A DNA stretch of 64,000 nucleotides from JABDBE01 sp963832245 (GTDB taxonomy: Bacteria > Acidobacteriota > Terriglobia > Terriglobales > Acidobacteriaceae). The notes below the pieces were generated by a model. It ran no database searches. It worked only from the letters and a program-made list of their open reading frames with translations, and was not told the DNA's origin. Of the stretch, positions 15,286 to 24,344 are shown in pieces (position 1 is the stretch's first letter; the number at the start of each line of letters is the position of its first letter). Both the position numbers and the translations under genes were made by a program. The stretch spans positions 1,736,001-1,800,000 of the forward strand of contig CAWHTG010000004.1 in the NCBI GenBank assembly GCA_963832245.1. Direction: 5' to 3'.

Positions 15286-16365
15286 TTAGGCAGCTTTGCG
15301 TGGTGCTGGCTTGTTTCGGTCGGAGCTTTCTTCCTTGGTGAAAGAAAGATTGGGGGTGCCTGTCCGCTCCAGCATTTTCCGTCTTCTCCACCTGCCGAAG
15401 ACAGGGACCAGCGTGCCTAAGACGACCACCAACACGGCAACCATAATCAAGAGAAACAGAGACCCGCTCTTGTGAGTCACGGCGGGTGCGGTGGCGGCTG
15501 CAGCCGGTGGGCTGACAGTCTCCGAGGACGCGTTGGCAGTAGCAGCGGGTGTTGGGGTGTCCGCAGCGGCTGGGATGATTGCATCCGAGGACGGGCTGGC
15601 CGTCGCAGCAGCTGCGGCGGGGGCCTCAGTTTTTGGTGCTGAGACTCTGCTGGGACGGGCTGAGTGTCGCGCCGGTTGAGCAGCATCCGCCGGGGGTGTG
15701 CTGACGGTCGCCGAAGATGGGCTGACTGTCGCAGCGGGTGTGCTGGCAGTGGCAGGCGGTGCGGTAGCGTCCGCAGCGGGTGCGGTGGCAGTGGCAGGCG
15801 GTGCTGTAGCGTCCGCAGCGGATGTGCTGGCAGTGGCAGGCGGTGCGGTAGCGTCCGCAGCGGGTGCGGTGGCAGTGGCAGGCGGTGCGGTAGCGTCCGC
15901 CGTGGGTGTGCTGGCAGTGGCAGGCGGTGTAGCAGCGCCCGCAGTGGGTGCGCTGGCAGTCGCAGCCGGTGTAGTGGCCGCCGCAGGGGGTGGGATGACA
16001 GTCTCCGAAGACGGGCCGGCAGTCGCAGCCGGTGCAACAGCGGCCGCGGCACAGTGGTCGGAGATCATGTTCAGTTCGGTGACGGTAAAGCTGTTATCAG
16101 CGGCGCCGGAACTCGCGGCCGCACTTGCTTTGTGCCCTGTGAGGTTTACGTCATGGCCCAGATGCGACTTGAGATCAACACTGCTGCTGGTGATCTTGAA
16201 AATCTGACTTGTGCCATCTTCCGCAACTGTGTAGTTGCCATCAGATCCTGCCAGGCAACCTTTAACGTTAGCCTGGTTCGCATTGCTGGCGCCGTCGGGA
16301 GTCTGCGCAAAACCCAGCGTTACCAGCAGGCCCGATACAACCATCAGTAGAAATACTTTTTTCAT
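15286..16365 (-). CDS. Secreted NVxGC protein with Ala/Pro/Thr repeat and C-terminal anchor
   Basis: A 359-residue surface-type protein. The signal peptide (1-20, ending LGFAQ) is followed by the domain NVKGCLAGSDGNYTV to SDHC (about 33-105), also seen in the broken gene at 68-398. About 150 residues of Ala/Pro/Thr low complexity follow, including near-perfect 14-residue repeats of the type ATATAPAADATAPP. A transmembrane helix (LFLLIMVAVLVVVLGTLVPVF) and a basic tail (RWRRRKM) end the protein. The likely topology is a domain outside the inner membrane, spaced by the repeat stalk. GGAGG precedes ATG 16365. Function unknown. Confidence 0.8.
   Translation of the reverse strand: MKKVFLLMVVSGLLVTLGFAQTPDGASNANQANVKGCLAGSDGNYTVAEDGTSQIFKITSSSVDLKSHLGHDVNLTGHKASAAASSGAADNSFTVTELNMISDHCAAAAVAPAATAGPSSETVIPPPAAATTPAATASAPTAGAATPPATASTPTADATAPPATATAPAADATAPPATASTSAADATAPPATATAPAADATAPPATASTPAATVSPSSATVSTPPADAAQPARHSARPSRVSAPKTEAPAAAAATASPSSDAIIPAAADTPTPAATANASSETVSPPAAAATAPAVTHKSGSLFLLIMVAVLVVVLGTLVPVFGRWRRRKMLERTGTPNLSFTKEESSDRNKPAPRKAA
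15735..15945. repeat. 42-bp coding tandem repeat, about 5 copies
   Basis: The DNA encoding the ATATAPAADATAPP-type units repeats every 42 bp with few differences, inside the gene at 15286-16365. Such arrays expand and contract by slippage, so copy number may vary among strains. Ends are approximate. Confidence 0.75.
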
Positions 16366-16979
16366 GGAACCCTCCTAGGATTCTCGCCTTGCGGCGGTCA
16401 GAGGTTTCACTGGGGATTTGATCTTGCTGTTGGTCCTTGCGCAGAATACTCGCGCGTTGTGAAACGGTTGAATTTCCGGCCTGGGAACCTGGAGCATCCA
16501 GAGTGGAACAGCAGAAAGACTATCTGAAATGGATTTGACTGTCTGAGCACAACCGCTCACATTCGCATGGAACAGCACTCACCAAGATAAGCTGCGGGTT
16601 AGACAAGCAATCGCGCGGTGGACTTTGTCTTAATTGGATACCGCGCTGCCAAAAACTATGGGCGAATTAGAGTCCATGACTAACTGGAAGAACTCGGCGG
16701 TTTGCTGGCGACAACACCGCCTTGGTCACCATCAGCAGCACTCCTGTTTCTTCAGATTATTCGCAAGAATGAGCAATTGTGAGCAGTCTTGCCCCTAGGT
16801 GCAAGTCGTACTATCCCAATATGGGAACGGTGGCGCACTTTGCAGGAGTCTCGTTGCTATAGGTGAAAAGCTGACCGGTTAATAAACCCACTCAGGTTTA
16901 CTGCAACGCTCTTCTCGGAGCAAGGCTTTCTCTTTCAAACCCATCCGTTTCCAATTGCAGGAAAGGCAGGACTAAAGAC
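16366..16979. other. Intergenic, 610 bp, divergent promoter region
   Basis: It separates the minus-strand repeat protein from the plus-strand AsmA gene and holds no supported ORF. A TGAGCAATTGTGAGCA motif at 16770-16785 resembles the operator at 13994-14009. Promoters for both genes should lie here. Confidence 0.5.
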
Positions 16980-18614
16980 ATGAACCGCAAACTCAAAATC
17001 GGCGCAATCGCAGTTGGTATTCTTCTCGTCATTCTGATCGCACTGCCCTTGCTGATCAATGTGAACAGTTTCCGTCCAAAGATCGAGTCGGAGCTGACGA
17101 GCGCGCTGGGCCGACAGGTGACCGTGGGCAATCTGAGCCTGTCAATTCTTTCCAGCAGCGTGGTGGCCGACAACATAGCCATCGCGGACGACCCCGCCTT
17201 TGGCAAGTCGCCTTTCATCACAGCCAAGTCGCTGAAGGTTGGCGTGGAACTAATGCCGCTCATCTTCTCGAAACAACTGAATGTGACCGAACTCAAATTG
17301 CAGCAGCCCGAGATCACGCTGCTGAAAGCAGCCAACGGGAAATGGAATTTCTCGAGCATCGGCGCGGTTGCCGCCAAAACGACGCCGGCAGAGCCTAAGT
17401 CCGAAGCGACAGCTCCGACCAATTTCTCGGCGGCGAAGCTGAATGTGAACAATGGAAAGTTGATTGTCGGAAAAGCGAATTCTTCGGCCAAACCCCAGGT
17501 CTATGACAAGGTGAACATTGAGGTCGAGGATTTTTCCCTCACCGCACAGTTCCCATTCAAACTCACGGCGCAGTTGCCGGGTGGAGGGGACGCGAAAATT
17601 TCAGGGAAAGCTGGCCCGATTAACGCCGGAAACGCCGCCAAGACTCCGTTTGAGACTGCGGTGAAGGTAAACAACATGAACATTGCGGCCTCAGGATTTA
17701 TCGATCCCGCCAGCGGCATTGCCGGGCTGGTGAATCTTGACGGGACCCTCAACTCGAATGGCAGCCACGCGAAAGCCGTCGGCACACTTACCGGCACGAA
17801 ACTGAAGTTTTCGCCAAAGGGCACGCCCGCTCCGACCACGGTGGTCGTCAAGCACGCAGTGGATGTCGATCTCGATAAGCAATCGGGATCGCTGACGCAA
17901 GGGGACATTTCGATCGGCAAGGCCGTGGCGCACCTGACGGGAACGTTCCTAACGCAGGGCGACACCCAAGTGTTAAACATGAAACTGGATGCGCGCGACA
18001 TGCCAGGCGATGAACTGGAACCGATGCTGCCCTCGCTGGGAGTAGTGCTTCCGTCGGGTTCGCAGTTGAAGGGCGGGACGATGTCGGCGGAACTGGGGAT
18101 CGTGGGGGCTGTGGACAAGCTCGTGATCACCGGGCCGGTGCGGCTAACCAACTCTAAGCTGGCCGGGTTCGACCTGGGGTCGAAACTGGGAGCGCTGTCG
18201 GCATTTGCCGGCAAGGCCGCGTCCAACCCGGACACTTCGATCCAGAATGCGAGCCTCAATGCACGCGTGGCACCCGAGGGGACAAAAGCGGATAACATTA
18301 ACCTTACAGTTACATCGGTCGGTGTGATCACTGGAGCGGGGACGGTGAGCCCGGCGGGCGCGCTGAACTTCAAGATGCTGGCCGACCTCAAAGGCGGTGT
18401 CGCGGGCGGACTGACGCAGGTGGCCTCGCTGGGCAGCGGCAAGGGTGGCATTCCCTTCGCGATCGAGGGGACGACGTCGAATCCACACTTTATTCCCGAC
18501 ATGGCAGGAGTAGCAGGCGGCATCGCGAAAGGCGCATTGGGAGACGTGAAGGACGTAACCAAGGCAAATCCGGCGAATGCAATCAGCGGCTTGCTCGGGA
18601 AAAAACTGAAATGA
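16980..18614 (+). CDS. AsmA-family inner-membrane protein
   Basis: A 544-residue AsmA-type protein, related to bridge-like lipid-transfer proteins of the envelope. An N-terminal transmembrane helix (7-29, IGAIAVGILLVILIALPLLI) is followed by the diagnostic NVNSFRPKIESELTSALGRQVTVGNLSLSILSS segment, then a long periplasmic beta-rich part. A central Ala/Pro/Lys linker lies near 135-150. The C-terminus has a second AsmA-like repeat (LNARVAPEGTKADNINLTVT) and ends in a short Gly/Ala region. It stands alone; the next gene starts 318 bp later. Confidence 0.92.
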   Translation: MNRKLKIGAIAVGILLVILIALPLLINVNSFRPKIESELTSALGRQVTVGNLSLSILSSSVVADNIAIADDPAFGKSPFITAKSLKVGVELMPLIFSKQLNVTELKLQQPEITLLKAANGKWNFSSIGAVAAKTTPAEPKSEATAPTNFSAAKLNVNNGKLIVGKANSSAKPQVYDKVNIEVEDFSLTAQFPFKLTAQLPGGGDAKISGKAGPINAGNAAKTPFETAVKVNNMNIAASGFIDPASGIAGLVNLDGTLNSNGSHAKAVGTLTGTKLKFSPKGTPAPTTVVVKHAVDVDLDKQSGSLTQGDISIGKAVAHLTGTFLTQGDTQVLNMKLDARDMPGDELEPMLPSLGVVLPSGSQLKGGTMSAELGIVGAVDKLVITGPVRLTNSKLAGFDLGSKLGALSAFAGKAASNPDTSIQNASLNARVAPEGTKADNINLTVTSVGVITGAGTVSPAGALNFKMLADLKGGVAGGLTQVASLGSGKGGIPFAIEGTTSNPHFIPDMAGVAGGIAKGALGDVKDVTKANPANAISGLLGKKLK

Positions 18615-18768
18615 AAATCTACATACAGACTTGCTCTAGTGTCGCCTTGACCACACGAACATCAGAATGAAATGAGGGCGACGACAATTCGCGATTGTCG
18701 GGCATGCCAGCAGAGTGCCGGGCTTCGAGCCAGACGCATCAACTCAATTCCGGAGTACGCCGCAGCAC

Positions 18769-18792
18769 GGACTGGTCAATTTTGACCAGTCC
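18769..18792. promoter_or_regulatory. 24-bp near-perfect palindrome upstream of GT4 gene
   Basis: Arms GGACTGGTCAA (18769-18779) and TTGACCAGTCC (18782-18792) are perfect over 11 bp with a 2-bp centre. It lies 141 bp before the GT4 start in a 318-bp gap with no gene. The spacer is too short for a good RNA hairpin, so a dimeric repressor or activator site is more likely. Confidence 0.5.
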
Positions 18793-18932
18793 GCCAGTCC
18801 ACTTTTGTTCAATACTGAAGAACACACGCTGGACAAAACGCCGAGCCGAGTACCGGACGTGAATAGACCAGCCAACTTGGCCTCCGGCTGACCGCTAACG
18901 GCAACCGTTTCGGCAGACCTAAGGACCGACCA

Positions 18933-21362
18933 ATGTCTCTACCAAACGTAATGCTTTCCCAGCGAATCTTAGAAGTCGCCGGCGTGCGCCCCCTGGCAGG
19001 GGAGGGAGTCGCAGCGCCCCGACGGAGAACACAGTCGAAGCCATCACTACCAAGTCGGATCGCGGTGATCGGGAATTATCTGCCGCGACAGTGTGGAATT
19101 GCTACGTTTACCACGGACCTGTGCGCGGCCATATCCGCCGAGTACGGGACTGCTCGACTGTTGGCCCTGCCCGTGAACGACACGGAACAGGGATATGACT
19201 ATCCTGCACGGGTGAGATGGTCGCTCGCCCAGGACGACTTGAGGTCTTATCAGCAAGCCGCTGAGTTCCTGAACTTCAACAATATCGACATGGTCTGCCT
19301 GCAACACGAGTACGGAATTTTTGGCGGACCCGCTGGAGGCCATATCTTGCAGCTTTTGCGCGGCCTGAAGATGCCCCTGGTGACCACGCTGCACACCGTC
19401 CTCCGCGAGCCGAATCCCGACCAACTCATGGTGATGGAAGAGATCTTGGAGCTTTCGGATCGCCTCATTGTCATGAGCCAGCTCTCGTCCCAGTTCTTGC
19501 AAGAAATTTTCAAAGTGCCTGGCAGCAAGATCGACATGGTTCCTCACGGCGTTCCGGACCTGCCATTCCTGGATCCTAACTTCTACAAGGACCGCTTCGG
19601 TGTGGAAGGAAAAGCGGTACTACTCACGTTCGGCCTGCTCTCACCGAATAAGGGAATCGAAAACGTCATTCAAGCCCTGCCGCAGATTTTGTCCAAACAC
19701 AAGAATGTGGTCTACATGGTTGCGGGCGCGACCCACCCTCACGTGCTCCGTCGCGAGGGCGACCAGTATCGAGCATACTTGCAGGCTTTGGCGAAGGAAG
19801 TGGGAGTAGAGTCGAACGTGATTTTCCACAACCGCTTCGTCAGCCCTGAGGAGATGGTTGAGTTCATTGGCGCTGCGGATATTTACATCACTCCTTACCG
19901 CCATGAGGCGCAAGTGGTTTCGGGGACGCTTGCTTATGCACTCGGTGCGGGCAAAGCGATCATTTCAACGCCGTACTGGCATGCGATTGAGTTGCTGGAC
20001 GACCGCCGTGGCGCGCTGGTTCACTTCCAGGATCCTGATGCCATCGCAAGAAGGACGGTCGAGCTTTTGGACACGCCGGCGATACGACACGCAATGCGCA
20101 AACGCGCTTATTTGTTCGCGCGCGAAATGGTCTGGAAAAGAGTAGCGCAAGGTTACATGGAAAGTTTTGCGCGGGTTCGCAGCGATCGCATGGAGAGTCC
20201 ACACGTGCAATTCTCCGCCCGCGTCACGCAAAAATTACTGAATCAGCTGCCTGAATTGAAACTGACTCACTTGGCGAGGATGACTGACGACACGGGAATG
20301 TTGCAGCACTCGATCTTCACAATCCCTAAGTACGGTGAGGGCTACACCACCGACGACAACGCACGCGCACTCGTCTTCACCGTGCTGGTGGAGCAACGGA
20401 GTAAGGAACAGCTTGAGAAAACTGACTTCGCCATTCCAGACTTGGTCACCCCAGATTCGTCCTTCCGGTATTTGGCGTTCTTGGAACATGCGTTCAATCC
20501 CGTGAAGGGCAGATTCAGAAACTTTCTTGGCTACGATCGCCAGTGGAGCGAAGCTGAAGGATCCGAAGATTCTCACGGGCGCGCATTGTGGGGACTTGGA
20601 ACGGTTTTAGGCCGCTCCAGGGATCAAGGATTGAGGTACGCGGCGGGCCGATTATTCGAATTCTCTCTTCCGGCAGCTTTGGAATTCAGCAGCCCACGTG
20701 CCTGGGCTTACACCCTGCTCGGAGTTCAAGAATACCTCGATTCGTATCCGGGAGACCGGGACGCTCAACAACTAAGATCCGCACTCAGCCGGCGACTCCT
20801 TGAAATGTATGAGTCGATCCGAAGCCCGGATTGGAAGTGGTTCGAGAACATTCTGGCCTACGGAAACGCGAGACTGCCCCAAGCCCTGCTGCTCGTGGGC
20901 TCAGCTTGCTCGGATGATCGCATGATGTCCGCCGGTCTCGAAGCATTGGATTGGCTGTTAAAGACTCAGCATTGCGAAACCAATGGCCACTTTGTACCCA
21001 TCGGATCGCAAGGTTTTTATCGCAAAGGTGGTGAAAAGTCGCGCTTCGATCAACAGCCGCTTGAAGCCGCCGGCGCGGTCTCTGCCTGTTTGCAAGCCGA
21101 GCGTGTAACCGGGGATAGCCGCTGGCGCACGGAGGCCTGGTCGGCGTTCAACTGGTTCCTTGGCGACAATGACCTGCAACTTCCTCTTTATGATTCCGCG
21201 ACCGGTGGCTGCCGGGACGGCCTGCATCCCGACCGTGCCAATGAGAACCAGGGAGCGGAATCAACGCTATCTTTTCTGATGGCGCTGCTGGAAATGAGTT
21301 CGCTGCCAGAACCTGATAGTTTGGGAAAAAGCAGTGGGTTATTCGTTGCTACTAGTAATTAG
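18933..21362 (+). CDS. GT4 glycosyltransferase fused to a C-terminal helical domain
   Basis: An 809-residue enzyme. Residues about 40-420 are a GT-B glycosyltransferase of family 4: IAVIGNYLPRQCGIATFTTDL at the N-lobe, HGVPDLPF, LLTFGLLSPNKGIENVIQAL at the donor-lobe start, and the EAQVVSGTLAYALGAGKAIIST segment where GT4 enzymes carry their EX7E-type nucleotide-sugar site. Residues about 430-800 look like an alpha-helical toroid (TDDNARALVFT, HGRALWGLG, WAYTLLG, NENQGAESTLSFLMALLEM) of the type seen in carbohydrate-active enzymes. The gene is followed 30 bp later by a GH130 gene, so the pair probably acts on one (manno)glycan. Exact substrate unknown. Confidence 0.87.
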   Translation: MSLPNVMLSQRILEVAGVRPLAGEGVAAPRRRTQSKPSLPSRIAVIGNYLPRQCGIATFTTDLCAAISAEYGTARLLALPVNDTEQGYDYPARVRWSLAQDDLRSYQQAAEFLNFNNIDMVCLQHEYGIFGGPAGGHILQLLRGLKMPLVTTLHTVLREPNPDQLMVMEEILELSDRLIVMSQLSSQFLQEIFKVPGSKIDMVPHGVPDLPFLDPNFYKDRFGVEGKAVLLTFGLLSPNKGIENVIQALPQILSKHKNVVYMVAGATHPHVLRREGDQYRAYLQALAKEVGVESNVIFHNRFVSPEEMVEFIGAADIYITPYRHEAQVVSGTLAYALGAGKAIISTPYWHAIELLDDRRGALVHFQDPDAIARRTVELLDTPAIRHAMRKRAYLFAREMVWKRVAQGYMESFARVRSDRMESPHVQFSARVTQKLLNQLPELKLTHLARMTDDTGMLQHSIFTIPKYGEGYTTDDNARALVFTVLVEQRSKEQLEKTDFAIPDLVTPDSSFRYLAFLEHAFNPVKGRFRNFLGYDRQWSEAEGSEDSHGRALWGLGTVLGRSRDQGLRYAAGRLFEFSLPAALEFSSPRAWAYTLLGVQEYLDSYPGDRDAQQLRSALSRRLLEMYESIRSPDWKWFENILAYGNARLPQALLLVGSACSDDRMMSAGLEALDWLLKTQHCETNGHFVPIGSQGFYRKGGEKSRFDQQPLEAAGAVSACLQAERVTGDSRWRTEAWSAFNWFLGDNDLQLPLYDSATGGCRDGLHPDRANENQGAESTLSFLMALLEMSSLPEPDSLGKSSGLFVATSN

Positions 21363-21392
21363 ACTCTGATCACGACCACTGAGTGAACACCT

Positions 21393-22376
21393 ATGAGCGT
21401 TGCCACAACAATTCGCCACGAGCCTCTGCTTCTCCGGCATCCTGCCAACCCAATCTTGTCGGCTAAGGATTGGCCATACTCCATCAATAGTGTGTTCAAC
21501 CCGGGTGCGACTCTGCTGGAGGATGGCTCGACCCTGTTGCTTTGCCGTGTAGAGGATCGACGGGGGCTGTCTCATCTTTGCGCCGCCCGCTCCCGCAATG
21601 GAGTAGACAATTGGCAAATTGACGTCGAACCGACATTGATGCCAAGCCCCAAAGAGCATCCGGAGGAAATCTGGGGCATTGAGGATCCTCGCATCACGTT
21701 CGTGCCCGAACTGCAGCAATACGTAGTGACGTACACTTCCTATTCGCGGGGTGGGCCCGGAGTGTCCCTTGCTTTGACCAAAGACTTCCGAAGTTTCGAG
21801 CGCTATGGGGTCATAATGTCACCGGACGACAAAGACTCAGCCCTTTTGCCCCGCAGAATCGATGGATGCTGGGCGTTGATTCACCGGCCGATGACGCCAC
21901 TGGGGTCGCACATGTGGGTCTCCTACTCTCCTGACCTGCGCTATTGGGGCAGGCACAGGCTCATGTTGGAGGCACGCCGCGGCGCCTGGTGGGACGCAAA
22001 CAAGATTGGTTTGTCGCCGCCCCCGATTGAGACTTCCAGAGGATGGCTCGTGTTCTACCACGGAGTACGGCACACCCCTTCGGGCTGTCTGTATCGGCTG
22101 GGCTTAGCCCTTTTCGACCTTGAGAATCCAGAAAAGTGTTTACTGCGGGGGGATTCGTGGATCTTTGGGCCCGAGGCCGAGTACGAGCGTCATGGCGACG
22201 TCGATGATGTTGTGTTCCCGTGCGGATACGCGATGGACTCCGATGGCGACACGATCAATCTCTACTATGGAGCGGCTGACTGTTCGATTGCCCTGGCTCG
22301 GAGCAGCGTTCGCTCTCTATTAAACTGGTTGGATGCCAATAGCGATTGCGAGCGCAGACAAGTGCAAGGCTTATGA
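21393..22376 (+). CDS. GH130 family glycoside phosphorylase or hydrolase
   Basis: A 327-residue five-bladed beta-propeller enzyme. GH130 members phosphorolyse or hydrolyse beta-mannosides. Signatures are FNPGATLLEDGSTLLLCRVEDRRG (35-58), WGIEDPRITF (family catalytic Asp region, about 93-102), and WLVFYHGVRHTP followed by YRLGLALFDLENPEK. It starts 30 bp after the GT4 gene, so it is probably co-transcribed and may trim or recycle the glycan made by that enzyme. Whether it is a phosphorylase or a hydrolase cannot be decided by eye. Confidence 0.88.
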   Translation: MSVATTIRHEPLLLRHPANPILSAKDWPYSINSVFNPGATLLEDGSTLLLCRVEDRRGLSHLCAARSRNGVDNWQIDVEPTLMPSPKEHPEEIWGIEDPRITFVPELQQYVVTYTSYSRGGPGVSLALTKDFRSFERYGVIMSPDDKDSALLPRRIDGCWALIHRPMTPLGSHMWVSYSPDLRYWGRHRLMLEARRGAWWDANKIGLSPPPIETSRGWLVFYHGVRHTPSGCLYRLGLALFDLENPEKCLLRGDSWIFGPEAEYERHGDVDDVVFPCGYAMDSDGDTINLYYGAADCSIALARSSVRSLLNWLDANSDCERRQVQGL

Positions 22377-22414
22377 AACCATCGGTTTTGGATTTTGGGG
22401 TCGGCGTTCGGGAA

Positions 22415-22915
22415 CTACGGTACGTGGTTGTCATTCCCATCTTGAAGATTCTTCTCGCGGTCGCCCCGGTCGCTTTCAGGAGTGGCAACTGTCTCGATTG
22501 GTTTTCGTAATGCCTTGCCTGTTCGCCCCAAGCCTTTACCCCATTCTATGTAAGCCGAAGGCTTATCCTTCGCAGTGTTGTAGCCAGTCTCGTTGCGACT
22601 CTCTGGCCTGACTCCAAGTTTACCGGCGGTCTGGGTATCAAGCTGTCCTGTGACTGGCAGATTCTCAGCCTTCTGGAATTTGCGAATGCTTGCCCGGGTT
22701 CGGAGACCGAAGACGCCATCGACGTCCCCGCGGTAGTGTCCTTTATCCCGTAGAGTTTGTTGCATCGTCCTGACATCGTTCCGATGCCCGACTGCTGGTA
22801 CTTGATTTGTGAGGTTGGCTCCCGGAGCGAGCGGCGTTGGGCGCGGTCCCGAGATCCCCAGCGCCACCGATATGAAGACAATCCCAGCCGACGCCGCTTT
22901 GCTAGCTAAGAACAT
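22415..22915 (-). CDS. Secreted peptidoglycan-binding domain protein
   Basis: A 166-residue exported protein. Signal peptide about 1-24 (MFLASKAASAGIVFISVALG). A PG_binding_1 repeat follows: RNDVRTMQQTLRDKGHYRGDVDGVFGLRTRASIRKFQKAENLPVTGQLDTQTAGKLGV (about 52-110). The tail is charged. I chose ATG 22915 because TGGAGGAAAAGGA lies directly upstream and the leader begins there; the longer open frame to 23143 has no such support. It converges with the GH130 gene. Confidence 0.85.
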   Translation of the reverse strand: MFLASKAASAGIVFISVALGISGPRPTPLAPGANLTNQVPAVGHRNDVRTMQQTLRDKGHYRGDVDGVFGLRTRASIRKFQKAENLPVTGQLDTQTAGKLGVRPESRNETGYNTAKDKPSAYIEWGKGLGRTGKALRKPIETVATPESDRGDREKNLQDGNDNHVP

Positions 22916-23143
22916 TCCTTTTCCTCCATTTGTACATCGGTAGTCCCACGTAGAGTGAGCTCCGGAGTCTCCCTGTGCCTTCGGGAACTCCATCACTCCG
23001 GCTGTGATGAAATGCCTTCCTTCCGAGCTGGCCGGAGTTGCATGCTCTGGCTGATGAAGATGACGGCGCGGCGCCCGGGGCAGGCTGCCATCGTTGCCGG
23101 CGGGATCTTCGGGCTGACGGAGCAAGCCTGGCGCCACTCCCAC

Positions 23144-23171
23144 GTCCCGTCCGCAACATTACGGACGGGAC
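23144..23171. repeat. 10-bp stem hairpin in gap
   Basis: GTCCCGTCCG (23144-23153) pairs with CGGACGGGAC (23162-23171), 8-nt loop, followed on plus by ATATTTCTT. It could be a weak bidirectional terminator or a dispersed repeat. Confidence 0.4.
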
Positions 23172-23217
23172 ATATTTCTTACCGTCATATGTTTTGTCAT
23201 CGGATGTGGTGACTTAG

Positions 23218-23541
23218 CTAGTCCTTATCCGGATGAGCATGGCGCCAATTCCAGTATTGCGACTGCTCTTTGTTGTTCGCCTTCGAGAATTCCTGAGGAT
23301 TCCTGTGGTGTTCCGTCTGGTACTGCCCCCAGGCGCGATTTTCGTTGTCATCCCAGTTGTGATAATCCTTGTGGCCCCTGTCGTAGACTCGATTTTGATT
23401 TTCCGTGTTTCGGTCGCTGCGGTCCTGCTGTTGGCGCTGGTCGTCCCCTCGATGTTGGTCATCTTGCTGCGCGATGGCCACTGGTGAAGCTAGGGCGGCG
23501 GCTAGGAAAAAGGAAGTAAGGTAGCGATATCCCGGGTGCAT
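23218..23541 (-). CDS. Small secreted Asp/Arg/His-rich protein
   Basis: A 107-residue protein with a signal peptide (1-24, FFLAAALASPVAIAQ), then a highly charged stretch rich in DQHRGDDQRQQQDRSDRN-type residues, and a C-terminal block WGQYQTEHHRNPQEFSKANNKEQSQYWNWRHAHPDKD. Small exported proteins ending in YWxWRHxH are frequent in Acidobacteriota; their function is unknown. GGAGG lies before ATG 23541, which I chose over longer open frames. Confidence 0.75.
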   Translation of the reverse strand: MHPGYRYLTSFFLAAALASPVAIAQQDDQHRGDDQRQQQDRSDRNTENQNRVYDRGHKDYHNWDDNENRAWGQYQTEHHRNPQEFSKANNKEQSQYWNWRHAHPDKD

Positions 23542-23646
23542 GTTGTAGTCCTCCAAATTCAGAATGTCCGCTTTCGCAATCGCGGTAGCCACAACCGTAC
23601 ACCTGCAACCGATTGATTTATGTCTCATACAGCTCATAAGCATCAA

Positions 23647-24054
23647 ATAGGATCGTTACACCAGCGCATGCCGGCTAGCCTAGCTTTTTAACCTCGGCAT
23701 TTTCATCAGGGACGTCAATTCGGGGGTGACGCCATGTTAACGGCTTCTTCCAGTCAATCAAGGACGTTAAATTCCTCTAGGATTTCCTGCGATCTTTGCA
23801 TCCGCGAGCAATCAGATGTCAGGGTGCAGTTTGATCAGTGCGCTTCGTGTTCGACTGTCGGTTCGCGGAGCAGCATGCGCCGAACCGAACGCAAGGTGGC
23901 ATTTTGCGACCTGTTACTTCTCGGAACGTACGTTCCACAGGGGTCTCGCGATGAGGTCTCTTGGGCATTGAATACCTCACAATGTGGACGACAAATAATA
24001 CTCTTCAAGGGCAAGACGCACGAAACGCGACAACGCATGGCAGGCAGAAATTCG
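23647..24054. other. Intergenic, 400 bp, nothing supported
   Basis: Open frames on both strands lack ribosome sites and recognisable motifs. Confidence 0.5.
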
Positions 24055-24336
24055 CTATGTCAATTCTTTGGCAGCCGCTTGGCCGGCATCTTCGTCCTCA
24101 CACTTGTGCTCGGCAAATTGAACCCTGAGGCTCTCTTGCGCGTCTGCGACTCTCTTGAGGGCGGTTATCGGAGCCTTGAACTCGCGACTGCAAGCAGTGC
24201 ACACCGCGATAGCCGGGATTGTGCCAAGCCATTTGAGCACCCGAAGATGGCCTTTTTGCATGAACAACAGTTTCCCACAGGTCGCCATACTGATGTGAGC
24301 TTTATAGCTCAGACGCAGCCTAGACCTAGCGTCCAC
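24055..24336 (-). CDS. Small zinc-binding-like protein (paralogue B)
   Basis: Up to 93 residues; translation may begin at the internal Met of MQKGHLRVLKW (24261) or MATCGK (24288), since no start has a strong ribosome site. It contains CTACSREF and ends QFAEHKCEDED. It aligns with the protein at 14943-15215 through LRVLKWLGTIPAIAVCTAC, KAPITALKR and DAQESLRVQFAEHKC. The CxxC...HxxxC-like spacing suggests zinc binding. Confidence 0.65.
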   Translation of the reverse strand: MDARSRLRLSYKAHISMATCGKLLFMQKGHLRVLKWLGTIPAIAVCTACSREFKAPITALKRVADAQESLRVQFAEHKCEDEDAGQAAAKELT

Positions 24337-24344
24337 AATGGGTC

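Noticed and set aside
15477..16350. Large open frames on both strands opposite the Ala/Pro/Thr repeat
   Set aside because: They arise from the GC-rich tandem repeat read in other frames; only the minus-strand protein has a signal peptide and ribosome site.
17501..18562. 353-codon frame opposite AsmA
   Set aside because: Antisense shadow of the AsmA gene; no start signal or domain.
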